Assembly (NCBI RefSeq): GCF_013402915.1
Contig: NC_050721.1
Span: forward strand, 124,001-188,000
Origin: Zygotorulaspora mrakii
Taxonomy: Eukaryota; Ascomycota; Saccharomycetes; Saccharomycetales; Saccharomycetaceae
Length of the DNA: 64,000 nucleotides
Direction of reading: 5' to 3'
Both the position numbers and the translations under genes were made by a program. Below the pieces are notes generated by a model. That model searched no databases, was not told where the DNA came from, and saw only the letters and a list, made by a program, of their open reading frames with translations. Below, one piece after another: positions 18,526 through 27,180 of this stretch (within the stretch, counting starts at the first letter, position 1; the number at the start of each line of letters is the position of its first letter).

Positions 18526-19986
18526 ATGGTTCTGCCACGAATTGTACCGTGGGCAAATAGAGAAGAGTTGGAAGAACTACAAAAATGGTTCTATCCCGAA
18601 AGAACGGGTTCACCAAATGCTGTCGAAGGTGCTGATTGCCGATACAGGGCAATTCAAAGAGTAAAATGCTATCAGAGTAGGGGCTCACAGCATCTGCCTC
18701 ATGTAATAGACGCAACTGCACAGATAAGTAGTTCAATGTTGCTGGACAAGCACAGTTCTAGCTCAGACAATGACAATTTTCCGACCAGATTGAGTTACAC
18801 AATGTCACTAATTAGATTTGTAAACGGATTACTGGATCCGACACAACAATCTCAGTATGCTATTCCACTTCACACTCTAGCTCAAAAAGTCGGTGTACCG
18901 TCATTGTTCGTTGATCTCAGACACGAGGGAACACATGAAAGAGAGATGCCTAGTTTAGAAATGCTTCGTTATGTAGCAAAGCAAGCATTAGCATGGTTAT
19001 GGGATAATTACTGGAACGATGATCAATTGGATGAAAGCGACGATGAAAATATTAGTGACTCAGAAGACGAACTCACTCTCGAATTGCAGCAAGGGTTTGA
19101 ACTAGGTCTAAAATTAGTAGATCTTTTAGAAGAATACAGATGGGTTTGGGAAAGCAACAATATCAATTTGATAAGCAGTGAGAATTTTGTGGTGGAGGAA
19201 AAAGTAAAACCATCATCCAAGAAAGAACGAAACCTGCCACCAAATGAGCAAATCAATAATTACATCTCGAAATGTAAATCCTTGTGGATTCGATGTACTG
19301 ATAAGAGTCTATTCATGGAGCGATTTTTACTTAACTTTAAGCCAACTCTTCTGCAGCTCTATATCAGGAAAATGAAAGGGTTTGATCAGGAGTTCTATTC
19401 ATGGATGGCTATGGCGTTCAAAAAACAGATAGATGGCCAGCATGACGTGTTGAAGAAAAAGTTTCCCAGTTGGAAATCACTTGAAAGAAATTTACTGCTA
19501 GTTTTTATCGAATGTCTAGACCCCAACCTTGTAGCATCGCAATGGGCTAGCTGGGATAAATTATTGGAAAGAAACGTATCCTTTCTAACGCTATGGATAT
19601 GCGAGTCACTAAAGTTGAAAATCGATGAGCATAAGAGTTTTCATGCGCACAAGAGGCGGAAGAAGAAGAAGCAAACAGTTGGTATTGACAAGCTTATTTG
19701 TCTGCTGGAAGAGAGAATAGCCAAGCTTCACAAGCTCTCCAGTAGTACGGACGAAAAGCTTTACGAGCTATCGTCGTCAGAAATATGTGCAGCCAACAGC
19801 ACCTACCAGAACACTCTACAAAAGAATTCTCAGAAGACAAGCGACATTCTTAGTGACTTAGCCAGTCTTAAAGAGCGAATGAAATGTCATAAGCCAGGTG
19901 GACAGGACCTTGCCGACAATTTAACGGGTCCTAAGCTATGGTCACGACCAACTGACTGGAAGCCAAGGCCCTTCGGTACATTGTAA
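18526..19986 (+). CDS. LAS1: ITS2 endoribonuclease Las1
   Basis: The longest frame begins at a TTG (18496), so the ATG at 18526 (MVLPRIVPWANREEL) is used, giving 486 residues against about 502 in S. cerevisiae (YKR063C). The HEPN nuclease motif R-x4-H is R132 to H137 in LRHEGTH. With Grc3, Las1 cuts ITS2 at C2 during 60S ribosome maturation in the nucleus. An acidic DESDDENISDSEDE stretch near residue 175 and a lysine-rich HKRRKKKKQ run near 380 are visible. It is divergent from OAF3. Confidence 0.95.
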   Translation: MVLPRIVPWANREELEELQKWFYPERTGSPNAVEGADCRYRAIQRVKCYQSRGSQHLPHVIDATAQISSSMLLDKHSSSSDNDNFPTRLSYTMSLIRFVNGLLDPTQQSQYAIPLHTLAQKVGVPSLFVDLRHEGTHEREMPSLEMLRYVAKQALAWLWDNYWNDDQLDESDDENISDSEDELTLELQQGFELGLKLVDLLEEYRWVWESNNINLISSENFVVEEKVKPSSKKERNLPPNEQINNYISKCKSLWIRCTDKSLFMERFLLNFKPTLLQLYIRKMKGFDQEFYSWMAMAFKKQIDGQHDVLKKKFPSWKSLERNLLLVFIECLDPNLVASQWASWDKLLERNVSFLTLWICESLKLKIDEHKSFHAHKRRKKKKQTVGIDKLICLLEERIAKLHKLSSSTDEKLYELSSSEICAANSTYQNTLQKNSQKTSDILSDLASLKERMKCHKPGGQDLADNLTGPKLWSRPTDWKPRPFGTL

Positions 19987-20029
19987 GACAGAAATATAGC
20001 TACATTTATAAGAATTGCATAATAAAATG

Positions 20030-20152
20030 TTCACTCAGACATCCTAGGAAGGTCTCAATGAGAGCGGTCACCGAGAGTACTAACGATGGGTTCGTAAGCG
20101 TACTCCTACCGTGGAAACTGCGAATGTTTGTCCAAATTTTCATCATCGTGAA
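20030..20152 (-). ncRNA. SNR128: U14 box C/D snoRNA (snR128)
   Basis: On the minus strand, box C ATGATGA (20140-20146) and box D CTGA (20035-20038) are bracketed by a terminal stem TTCAC/GTGAA. The span of 123 nt compares with about 126 nt in S. cerevisiae. The interior contains the U14-specific text CATTCGCAGTTTCCACGGTA, the Y-domain CGCTTACGAACCCATCGTTA and GGTGACCGCTCT. U14 base-pairs with 18S pre-rRNA, is needed for 18S maturation and guides one 2'-O-methylation. In S. cerevisiae snR190 and U14 lie between DAS1 and RPA34 (YJL149W, YJL148W), the same context as here. Confidence 0.95.
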
Positions 20153-20204
20153 TCACTTTATTGCTTTACACAGCACATTGTCAAGAATCGCTTATCAATG
20201 CTGG

Positions 20205-20222
20205 TTTCAGCTTCAGCTGAAA
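20205..20222 (-). promoter_or_regulatory. Candidate Rnt1 processing hairpin between snR190 and U14
   Basis: A perfect 7-bp stem TTTCAGC/GCTGAAA closes a four-base loop that reads UGAA on the minus strand. Yeast RNase III (Rnt1) recognises hairpins capped by (A/U)GNN tetraloops and separates snoRNAs of polycistronic precursors. The position, inside the 113-nt spacer between snR190 and U14, is what dicistronic processing would need. The perfect stem is shorter than most known Rnt1 targets. Confidence 0.55.
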
Positions 20223-20265
20223 TCGCCTGGAAAGAAATAAACATGGGTTTGAAATGAATTCACAT

Positions 20266-20424
20266 GGCTCAGTGTCTTGATCGTATATTAAAAATATACT
20301 GGCAAGAAAAGTTTCGTTGACGCAAAAGCCGCCCGAAGGCAGTTTCTGCTGAAACATGGTAGATTTCCTTGTCGTCATGGTCGAATCGGACTGGGAAAGA
20401 AGAGACACCGTTATCATCACAGCC
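20266..20424 (-). ncRNA. SNR190: snR190 box C/D snoRNA
   Basis: On the minus strand, box C GTGATGA (20414-20420) and box D CTGA (20269-20272) are flanked by a short GGC/GCC terminal stem. The interior holds a GCC-UUCG-GGC hairpin and a GTATAT/ATATAC hairpin near the 3' end. It lies just upstream of U14 on the same strand, the arrangement of the snR190-U14 dicistron in S. cerevisiae. There snR190 is about 190 nt, so the true ends may extend a little further than the boxes show. snR190 binds 25S pre-rRNA in early 60S assembly. Confidence 0.8.
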
Positions 20425-20704
20425 GTTTGTCCATACCATTTCAAAAAACCTTGTATGTTTTCCCTGCGATTGTCTCACCCTTGAGACAACCAGAACCGAA
20501 ACCCTTTTATGCTTTGGTTCTGCCCTTCTGAAATTTATAAAAGTGAATTGAATCTGCAACTGAAACAATGTGAAACTTGTCAAAATACATGCCTTTTTAT
20601 ACTTTTCGTTGTTTCGAAAATTTTTTCATGTTGGCAAAATAAGTTTTTAGGGCTTGAAAGCCGAAGTTGTGCAGCATCTTCTAAGAAATACGTGAGCAGT
20701 GATA

Positions 20705-20745
20705 TGAAAATTTTATGACATTAGTACCTATGCGATGAGATGAGC
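20705..20745 (+). promoter_or_regulatory. RRPE and PAC elements of RPA34
   Basis: TGAAAATTTT (20705-20714) is the rRNA-processing element bound by Stb3. GCGATGAGATGAGC (20732-20745) is a full PAC box bound by Dot6/Tod6. They are 17 bp apart, in the RRPE-then-PAC order common in ribosome-biogenesis promoters, and end about 105 bp before the RPA34 ATG. The region also lies upstream of the divergent snR190-U14 unit, so it may serve both. Confidence 0.85.
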
Positions 20746-20850
20746 TTGAACTAAGGAAGAAACGGTAAGAATGGCCAATTATAAGTGAGAGAGAATTGTT
20801 TGGGGCTTGATTGCAGATCATAAACGGCAGTTGTTGAATTGCTGACGGGA

Positions 20851-21528
20851 ATGAGTGTGCTATCGAGGGAATACGTCTCGGACTCTGATGGTGAAAGTGA
20901 CGCGGAGGTTGAACAAGTGTTTAGAGCACCATCGGATTACAAGAAGTGCAGACACCTGAAGAAGTTTCATAAGAAGCCAAATGAAGAGGTCTGGCTTATA
21001 AAAGTACCAGCAGGGCTGGATATTGGATCGCTGAAGAGTCTGCCGGTTGATTTGGACAGCCGTGGTGACGATAGAAGCGGGAGCTCGGTTGTGACGTTCG
21101 ACGCCAATGCAAAGAAATACAGTTTAGAGGAGCAGAACGGTCTAGATTACAGCAATTTATCGCTGTTGGTACCAGACGAAAGTCGGGAGTCGCTGCGTTT
21201 GGAGCGAGGCACTGAAGGCAAGGGCAATTCTAAGAGCAAGAAAGAGAGTACAAGTGTTGCACTCGAGAGGATCTTCACAGTGAGCGAGGTTGCTAGCATA
21301 CCGAATATAGATTTTTCCAAACTGAGGGTACCCCATGCTGATGTGGTCAAGGTTGAGGGTCTCAAAATGAGACATTTCCCAACGGGATACGATGCGAAGG
21401 ACTACGGCGTGGAGGAGAATGAGAAAGACGATGCGGCCAAAAAGAAGCGTAAGGAATCACAATCATCGGCGCCTTCGTCACCATCAAAGAAAAAGCACAA
21501 GAAGGATAAAAAGGATAAGGTAAAATAA
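20851..21528 (+). CDS. RPA34: RNA polymerase I subunit Rpa34
   Basis: The ATG at 20851 (MSVLSREYVSDSDG) gives 225 residues against 233 in S. cerevisiae (YJL148W); the frame upstream starts at TTG. The N-terminal part matches the TFIIF-like dimerisation region that pairs with Rpa49. The last 40 residues are a lysine-rich tail (KKKRKESQ..., KKKHKKDKKDKVK) likely to bind nucleic acid or direct nucleolar location. The Rpa49-Rpa34 pair stimulates elongation and RNA cleavage by Pol I. RRPE/PAC elements upstream tie it to the ribosome-biogenesis regulon. Confidence 0.94.
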   Translation: MSVLSREYVSDSDGESDAEVEQVFRAPSDYKKCRHLKKFHKKPNEEVWLIKVPAGLDIGSLKSLPVDLDSRGDDRSGSSVVTFDANAKKYSLEEQNGLDYSNLSLLVPDESRESLRLERGTEGKGNSKSKKESTSVALERIFTVSEVASIPNIDFSKLRVPHADVVKVEGLKMRHFPTGYDAKDYGVEENEKDDAAKKKRKESQSSAPSSPSKKKHKKDKKDKVK

Positions 21529-21617
21529 ATTAAATCGCTGCACTATATGCTTTGCCCATTATATACAGATATGTTATTTAAAAAAATACCATTGATTGAT
21601 TTTACGCCGTTTACTAA

Positions 21618-22589
21618 TCATGCCTTATGCGAATAGTCTTTCAGGATACCAGCCATATGAGTATTGGTGATTTTACCTTTTCTTTGTCTTTTCTTCTTGG
21701 CTTCCACTCTTGTTGTTTGTCTCTTGATCGTTGCAGGATCAATACTTGCAGGTTTAAGCCCAAGATCTTGCAACTTTCTGGGTAGTTCCGCGAATTGCGG
21801 TAGTTGAACATTTTCCCACATTTTGACAAAATCTTCGTCGATACGATTCAACTCTCCACCGTTATTGTACCACACGTATCTTGGAGTTTTGTCCTTTTTT
21901 GTTCTCAGAACTAAAATTTTACTCTCGTCTTCTAGTTCATTCACTGTTTCGTCACATTGGGGCCACCCGTCTTTCAACTCCTTACACGATATACCTTTGA
22001 AAGTCACTTGAGATCTCAGCAGGTTGATCAACTCTTGCGCTGAGTGCACATCATACGTAGACATGTACTTAAATGTTCCCTTCTTAGGATCGTATTGTAT
22101 CTTATCCAGTTTTTTTAATAACTCCAGGACCTTATCGTCTTTCTTCATCGACAAATAGTCCATGAGTTCGCTGACCAGAACCGGTTTACCCTTTTTCTGA
22201 ATATATTCAGTTGCCCATAACAATTTTGAAGAGTCATGACTCTTAGAAATATCTGTCTGAGTGGCTTGTAGTGCTGCTGCTGCTATAGAGCCAGGCCTCA
22301 CTTTCTTCATCGGCGATTCGTCATCGTCATCATCATCATCATCATTAGCATCGAGTTCTTCGACACCGTCGTCATCATCATCATCTTCATCGAGTTCTTC
22401 GACTTCTATAACTTGCTTTCCCTCCTCCTCGTTTCGTTGAGACGCTGTTCTCTTCTTTGGGCTTCCGTAAGGTGTACCATTTACATTATTACTCGTTGTC
22501 TTTGATTTCACCGGCAGGACAGGTGCTGATTTTACTTTGTTCTTGAAAGCATTTAAATTTGCTAACAATGGATCGTTGCCCCTGTTCAT
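21618..22589 (-). CDS. TFA2: TFIIE small subunit Tfa2
   Basis: The frame opens upstream without ATG, so the ATG at 22589 (MNRGNDPLLANLNAFKNKVKSAP) is used, giving 323 residues against 328 in S. cerevisiae (YKR062W). After an acidic D/E-rich stretch (about residues 65-90) come the winged-helix TFIIE-beta regions (KLLWATEYIQKKGKPVL, VTFKGISCKELKDGWPQCDE). A basic C-terminal region follows (KKKRQRKGKITNTHMAGILKDYSH). It forms TFIIE with Tfa1, recruits and stimulates TFIIH, and helps open promoters for Pol II. Sequence conservation is very high. Confidence 0.97.
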   Translation of the reverse strand: MNRGNDPLLANLNAFKNKVKSAPVLPVKSKTTSNNVNGTPYGSPKKRTASQRNEEEGKQVIEVEELDEDDDDDDGVEELDANDDDDDDDDESPMKKVRPGSIAAAALQATQTDISKSHDSSKLLWATEYIQKKGKPVLVSELMDYLSMKKDDKVLELLKKLDKIQYDPKKGTFKYMSTYDVHSAQELINLLRSQVTFKGISCKELKDGWPQCDETVNELEDESKILVLRTKKDKTPRYVWYNNGGELNRIDEDFVKMWENVQLPQFAELPRKLQDLGLKPASIDPATIKRQTTRVEAKKKRQRKGKITNTHMAGILKDYSHKA

Positions 22590-23083
22590 TATCAAACTGA
22601 AGGCGATCCAAAAGCTAATTCTCTTCACACATGCTGGTACAGATGCTTGTTAATTACCTTTTTTTTTTACGATTTATTTTTCATTTAGTCAACATGCAAA
22701 AAACTTTTATATATAAGAAGAAAAAATTTCAAGACTTTTTTTTCCGTTTACCACCACAATCTTCATTTAACTTTTTTTTAACTAAATATCATTGTGGCAT
22801 TGTTTGAGATTGATCTATAGGTTCGATTGTGCTGCTTAATGTTATGTATTGAGTTATATGAATATAAGTGCTAACCACACAACGATCTCCGCAAATCTCA
22901 CAAGGAAAGTAGGCGATGCCAGAGATTAATTTAGTTTTTCAGTTGCATTAGTGATTGAACTACGCATATCCATCTTTAAAACCATCGCTGTTAGAGGTTG
23001 CTTCCAGTTTACTGGTTAAGCGATCCATGAAATGGTGATGACCTAGAGTATGGGACATTTCATATATTCACTGGTTAATATTA
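22590..23083. other. Intergenic region with several inverted repeats; possible structured RNA
   Basis: About 494 bp lie between the TFA2 start and the MRX5 stop. The part next to TFA2 is A/T-tract promoter DNA. The part at about 22800-23065 is less AT-rich and holds four inverted repeats: cgattgtg/cacaacg (22824/22878, with a bulge), aatctc/gagatt (22894/22922), atcgct/agcgat (22984/23019, enclosing ccagtttactgg), and atgaaatg/catttcat (23027/23056). From memory, S. cerevisiae has the H/ACA snoRNA snR42 just upstream of TFA2. I could not identify H and ACA boxes with confidence. Confidence 0.35.
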
Positions 23084-24232
23084 TCATATGAATTTCAATG
23101 ACATTTGTGACTTTATTTCTTGTTCTTCATCATTTGCTTTTCTCAGGATTGTTTCCAATTCTTCCTGAAGGGGAGTTAGATATTTGTTCCCATCGCATGA
23201 ACTGTGAATTTCCTGCAATGCGAGGTCTAGCCCTCTGATGAATTTATATTGGTATATGGAAATAGTTGGGCTATGAGTAGTTGCTTTTAACTGCACTGGT
23301 TCCCTTTCCGCGGCAAGCTTGTTCTCTACGCTCAATTTAACTATCTTGACCAGCCATTTATTTATGTCCTTCAGTTCGCCGCCATGCCCCGAGAGGACTC
23401 TCAAGGTTGTTAGAAACAGCTCTTGATTCTTACTCAACTGAAGCCCATGATTCAGCGACTCTATGGGTAATAGGTGGGCAATACCGTATAGAGATTGGTA
23501 GAGAACTACAATATCGTTACTCGTCCACATCGGTATCTGCTTGATGTAGTGCTCAATATGCTGAATTGCAGCTTCCTTGGTGTCCTTTTCGTTCATGACA
23601 GACCTCCACAATATTCTCTGTACTATTATATGAAGCCTATTATAGTTTTTGAACCATTTACTCTCGTATTCATTGCGTATACTTTTGTCCCTCTTTCTGT
23701 AATAGAGCAAAATGGATAGGTCCAACTTCTGCATATCATTGAACATCGACGCATTCTCCCACACTCTATCGAATTGCGAAAACCCCTTTGACAACATCAG
23801 TTTTGCCATCTCCTTAACCTTTAGCTTACTTGTGTACTGCAACATCATAAGCTTATTGTACAGTACTTCGGAGGTCACAGTGACATCTCTGGATCCATTA
23901 GTTTGTGCAGAATTTTCGATTGATTTCTCAACAATATTCTTAAGTTGAGTGAAAAGTATATCATAATGTGCCTCGACTCTCTTTTTCTTTGACTCAACTT
24001 CAGGTAATGTGGAGTTTAGAATCTTCAAGATTCGTTCAACATGTTTAGCATCTTCCTCCTTGCCAGCTTCATCCTCAAAGACTGTACTTCTTGCACTTGA
24101 ACCACCTAGTAACGAGGATATTGAGGTTCCAGGTACCGAGCCTCTAGTCAGAAACTTCAGCGTGGCTTGCAAATCATGATTCTCGTTCTTCTTCAATAAT
24201 CTCGACGCTACTTGTGAAAAAAGTCTTCTCAT
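23084..24232 (-). CDS. MRX5: Mitochondrial protein Mrx5 (YJL147C family)
   Basis: The first codon of the open frame is GTG; the next codon, ATG at 24232, gives MRRLFSQVASRLL... and 382 residues, the length of S. cerevisiae YJL147C. The arginine-rich amphipathic N-terminus is a mitochondrial presequence. The rest is helical and hydrophilic, without a recognisable catalytic motif. The S. cerevisiae protein associates with mitochondrial expression/organisation complexes; its exact role is not known. Order RPA34-MRX5-IDS2-SFH5 is conserved, with TFA2 interleaved. Confidence 0.9.
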   Translation of the reverse strand: MRRLFSQVASRLLKKNENHDLQATLKFLTRGSVPGTSISSLLGGSSARSTVFEDEAGKEEDAKHVERILKILNSTLPEVESKKKRVEAHYDILFTQLKNIVEKSIENSAQTNGSRDVTVTSEVLYNKLMMLQYTSKLKVKEMAKLMLSKGFSQFDRVWENASMFNDMQKLDLSILLYYRKRDKSIRNEYESKWFKNYNRLHIIVQRILWRSVMNEKDTKEAAIQHIEHYIKQIPMWTSNDIVVLYQSLYGIAHLLPIESLNHGLQLSKNQELFLTTLRVLSGHGGELKDINKWLVKIVKLSVENKLAAEREPVQLKATTHSPTISIYQYKFIRGLDLALQEIHSSCDGNKYLTPLQEELETILRKANDEEQEIKSQMSLKFI

Positions 24233-24749
24233 CACCAGGAACTAGACTAAAATCGGAATCAACCAACTTATATCACCGATAGCTATCTTGCTAGTACCTC
24301 TTTTTTTCTCTGATGGACCTCTGTTCTGTATTCGCCCTTCGGCTAACATCATGTACACAACAGCAGGAATAAGGGCAGATTACAGATTAAAGACAAATTT
24401 TAACTAAGCAATCTAAAAGCAAAACAAAACTATCGAAGACCTGCACATCAGTGAATTCAAATATTTGGTAATAATATCTACTACTATAGTTATTGTCTCG
24501 CTGCTTAGTGTGAATATCACCTTGGATCAGTAGGAATAGCTTCCCATCAGTGACCACGTTAGAAAGTGAGGTATCGCTGTGCATCGTTTGATATTGGATA
24601 GAAATTATCTTGTCGGAGCAGCTGGAACTTGATACTCCATTTGTGTTGCTATAGACTACTTCTGGGCGCAGCTAAAGTGTTCCTATTGCGATTTGAAAGT
24701 TGTCTGGTTCAAGTTGATTTATGAAGAAATTGATCAAGACGTTTTAACA
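24233..24749. other. Divergent promoter MRX5/IDS2
   Basis: About 517 bp between divergent starts. A 65-codon minus frame (24387-24584) has no protein-like features. No RNA gene or repeat was recognised. Confidence 0.4.
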
Positions 24750-26006
24750 ATGGACGAGACCTCTGAGTATCTACCAGACAGCTTCAGTGTGGCATTAGAC
24801 AATGCTGTGAGGAAATCGTGGTCCGAACCACAATGTGAAAGGGAATCATTGTTTTTACGGGAGTCACCCATGGGAACTCCAACCAACCATAGTCTTCAAG
24901 CATCATCATCTAGCTCCAATTTCTCTTCTAACAGGCCTGAATTTTCTCCTCGAGACGATAGACGTGTTGAGGACACTATTGGTTATTACCCAGTGGAGCG
25001 TCATTACTCTTTGACGGAGAATACTGATGAGTCCATCAGTGATATATTCTTGGATCTAGACTTAGGTAAGCAAGAGCTAACTGAGTCCGATGCACATATG
25101 AGGAGACCCGTACCGCTAAGGCGAAGCTCCATACAAGATGTTCAACGTGTTAGACAATTATTGAATCCTCGAAGTTCATTCTCAGGTGCCTCGTCTCAAG
25201 AGCCTCAATTAATTATCAATTCTAAGCTGGGATGGATTACGATACTACCAGACGATCACCCTGAGTTTATTACTCCAATTATCGTTTTAAACAAGTCACT
25301 ACTGGCGGTAAACTCAAAGTATAAACTATACGTTTTATATGGGGGAAGCATAAATGTTGAAAAGTTGGTGAAAGCAGGGCTGGAAACGCTAAATTATCGC
25401 AGCTATCTGTCTGAGGAATTACTAGAATCTATGCACTCTAGTTCGAGATTAATCCTGTTCATTATGTTGGAAAAAATCTTTGATCTTGTATGCTATCTTT
25501 CACCCACAAGCATGGTACTGGAAAATGTAGACCAACTTTTGGACAGCAAAGAGATAGCTGAAGAGATTGATAATGATACCTGTCTATTACTGTCAAATGA
25601 ACTACCCAGTACTACTGAAAATGATGAAGATATACAGGTTTTGATCTTGAGACCTAGTAGCGAAGTCGCTATGTGTATCACAGAATTTTTTACTGTCTAT
25701 GGGAAAGATGAAGAAGACCGAAGAGGTAAAATTGCGTCGATGAATGATTGCGACGTTTTGAGAACTCTGTTCGACGAAACATGGGCTCATTTAACATCAC
25801 GAGAATATTCTTATACATTAATGCCAAGCATAAATGAAGAAATTTCAACTTACTTCAAGATAGTAAATTTTGGGCTTTTAAAACCTTGGGCGTCTGGTGC
25901 AGGCTGTGACTCTGAAAATGCAACAAAAGCAGTCCATTCGACATTGTTCAGGCTCCTCAGGATCTGGAGAAACTTCGCCCGCTCCAGTGAGGTTGCGGAT
26001 ACGTAG
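24750..26006 (+). CDS. IDS2: Ids2, Hsp90 co-chaperone/Ime2-dependent signalling protein
   Basis: The open frame begins at TTG; the ATG at 24750 (MDETSEYLPDSFSVALDNAV) gives 418 residues, a little shorter than the 469 of S. cerevisiae Ids2 (YJL146W). The first 150 residues are serine-rich and charged, probably disordered. A more ordered segment follows (QLIINSKLGWITILPDDHPEFITPIIVLN). S. cerevisiae Ids2 affects Ime2 kinase function in meiosis and later work describes it as an Hsp90 co-chaperone. The assignment rests on synteny between MRX5 and SFH5 and on length. Confidence 0.85.
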   Translation: MDETSEYLPDSFSVALDNAVRKSWSEPQCERESLFLRESPMGTPTNHSLQASSSSSNFSSNRPEFSPRDDRRVEDTIGYYPVERHYSLTENTDESISDIFLDLDLGKQELTESDAHMRRPVPLRRSSIQDVQRVRQLLNPRSSFSGASSQEPQLIINSKLGWITILPDDHPEFITPIIVLNKSLLAVNSKYKLYVLYGGSINVEKLVKAGLETLNYRSYLSEELLESMHSSSRLILFIMLEKIFDLVCYLSPTSMVLENVDQLLDSKEIAEEIDNDTCLLLSNELPSTTENDEDIQVLILRPSSEVAMCITEFFTVYGKDEEDRRGKIASMNDCDVLRTLFDETWAHLTSREYSYTLMPSINEEISTYFKIVNFGLLKPWASGAGCDSENATKAVHSTLFRLLRIWRNFARSSEVADT

Positions 26007-26168
26007 AATGTATAGGTCGTACGTAATAAATGGTGAATTTGTTTTTTATTGTTTTTTGCAGCAAATAAGATGTTTTTACTAAATCGTTAAAAGGTAAAAC
26101 AAATCAAAAAAATTCGGAACACATGAGAAGTGTACAAACGACCTCTGAAAGCATTCCACCCTGCCAGA

Positions 26169-27062
26169 ATGGACACCCTAAAGTTCAATACAGATGTAGA
26201 AAAGAGTGTGTTCGAGGAAGTCTTCAAAGACATTCCTGAGTTAATAAAGACTAAATGTGGTGGATATGATGAACTCTACGGTTATAAGCTCAATCCTGAA
26301 GATGAGGACAAAGCGAATGTCGAGAAATACTACCGAGAGGATGTTGCTAAGGGAATAGTGTATAAGCTTTGCAAGGCTTACAAATTTGAACGGTCTGAGA
26401 TTATCTCAAATTTCATTAGTATTATGAGATGGAGAGCAGATTTTAATCCTTTAAGTGCAGCCTTTCTTGAGTCCCATGACAAAGAACTGCAAGAGGTCGG
26501 TATTCTAACGTCTTACCCAGCTGAAAGTGCGAATAAGAAGATTGTTACCTGGAATTTATATGGGCAACTGGTGAAGAAAAAGCATCTTTTTGAAGATGTC
26601 GAGAAATTCTTGAGGTACAGAATTGGTTTAATGGAAAGAGGGTTACGTTTGCTAGATTTCAATGACGAATCGAACTGTTATATGACACAGGTTCATGATT
26701 ATAAAGGTGTTTCTGTATTCAAGACAGATGGCGCAATCAAGAAGTGTACCAAGCAAGTAATACACATTTTTCAAAAATACTATCCGGAACTGCTTTATGC
26801 CAAATATTTTGTTAATGTTCCTAGTTTCTTCGGTTTGGTTTACGATGTTGTCAAAAAATTTGTTGATGCAGAAACCATGAAGAAATTTGTTGTTCTTAGT
26901 GATGGTGCAAAACTAGGGCGTTATTTGAAATCGTGTCCTAAAACTCCATATGGTGGTAGTGGAGAAAAGAAAACACTACAACAAGAGAATTTCACAGATG
27001 TGAGACCTACAGAGTATGGTCAATTTATCTTGGAACGCAGCAGCAACCAAGATATTGATTGA
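26169..27062 (+). CDS. SFH5: Phosphatidylinositol transfer protein Sfh5 (CRAL-TRIO)
   Basis: The ATG at 26169 (MDTLKFNTDVEKSVF) gives 297 residues against 294 in S. cerevisiae (YJL145W); the 13 upstream codons start at GTG and are dropped. Motifs shared with Sfh5 include AGYDELYGYKLN-like CGGYDELYGYKLNPE, TWNLYGQLVKKK, VHDYKGVSV and LLYAKYFVNVP. The last two belong to the CRAL-TRIO lipid-binding domain. Sfh5 is a non-classical Sec14-like protein at the ER and plasma membrane; the S. cerevisiae protein also binds haem. Confidence 0.96.
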   Translation: MDTLKFNTDVEKSVFEEVFKDIPELIKTKCGGYDELYGYKLNPEDEDKANVEKYYREDVAKGIVYKLCKAYKFERSEIISNFISIMRWRADFNPLSAAFLESHDKELQEVGILTSYPAESANKKIVTWNLYGQLVKKKHLFEDVEKFLRYRIGLMERGLRLLDFNDESNCYMTQVHDYKGVSVFKTDGAIKKCTKQVIHIFQKYYPELLYAKYFVNVPSFFGLVYDVVKKFVDAETMKKFVVLSDGAKLGRYLKSCPKTPYGGSGEKKTLQQENFTDVRPTEYGQFILERSSNQDID

Positions 27063-27180
27063 CTTTGCAAGCTTATTGTAATGCATTAAAATAATTAATA
27101 GCCTAATAAATAATTGAATAATAAAAGAAGAAAGCCATCTTAATGACAATTTGAGTGTGCTCAAAAGTTGCTGAAAGTTG

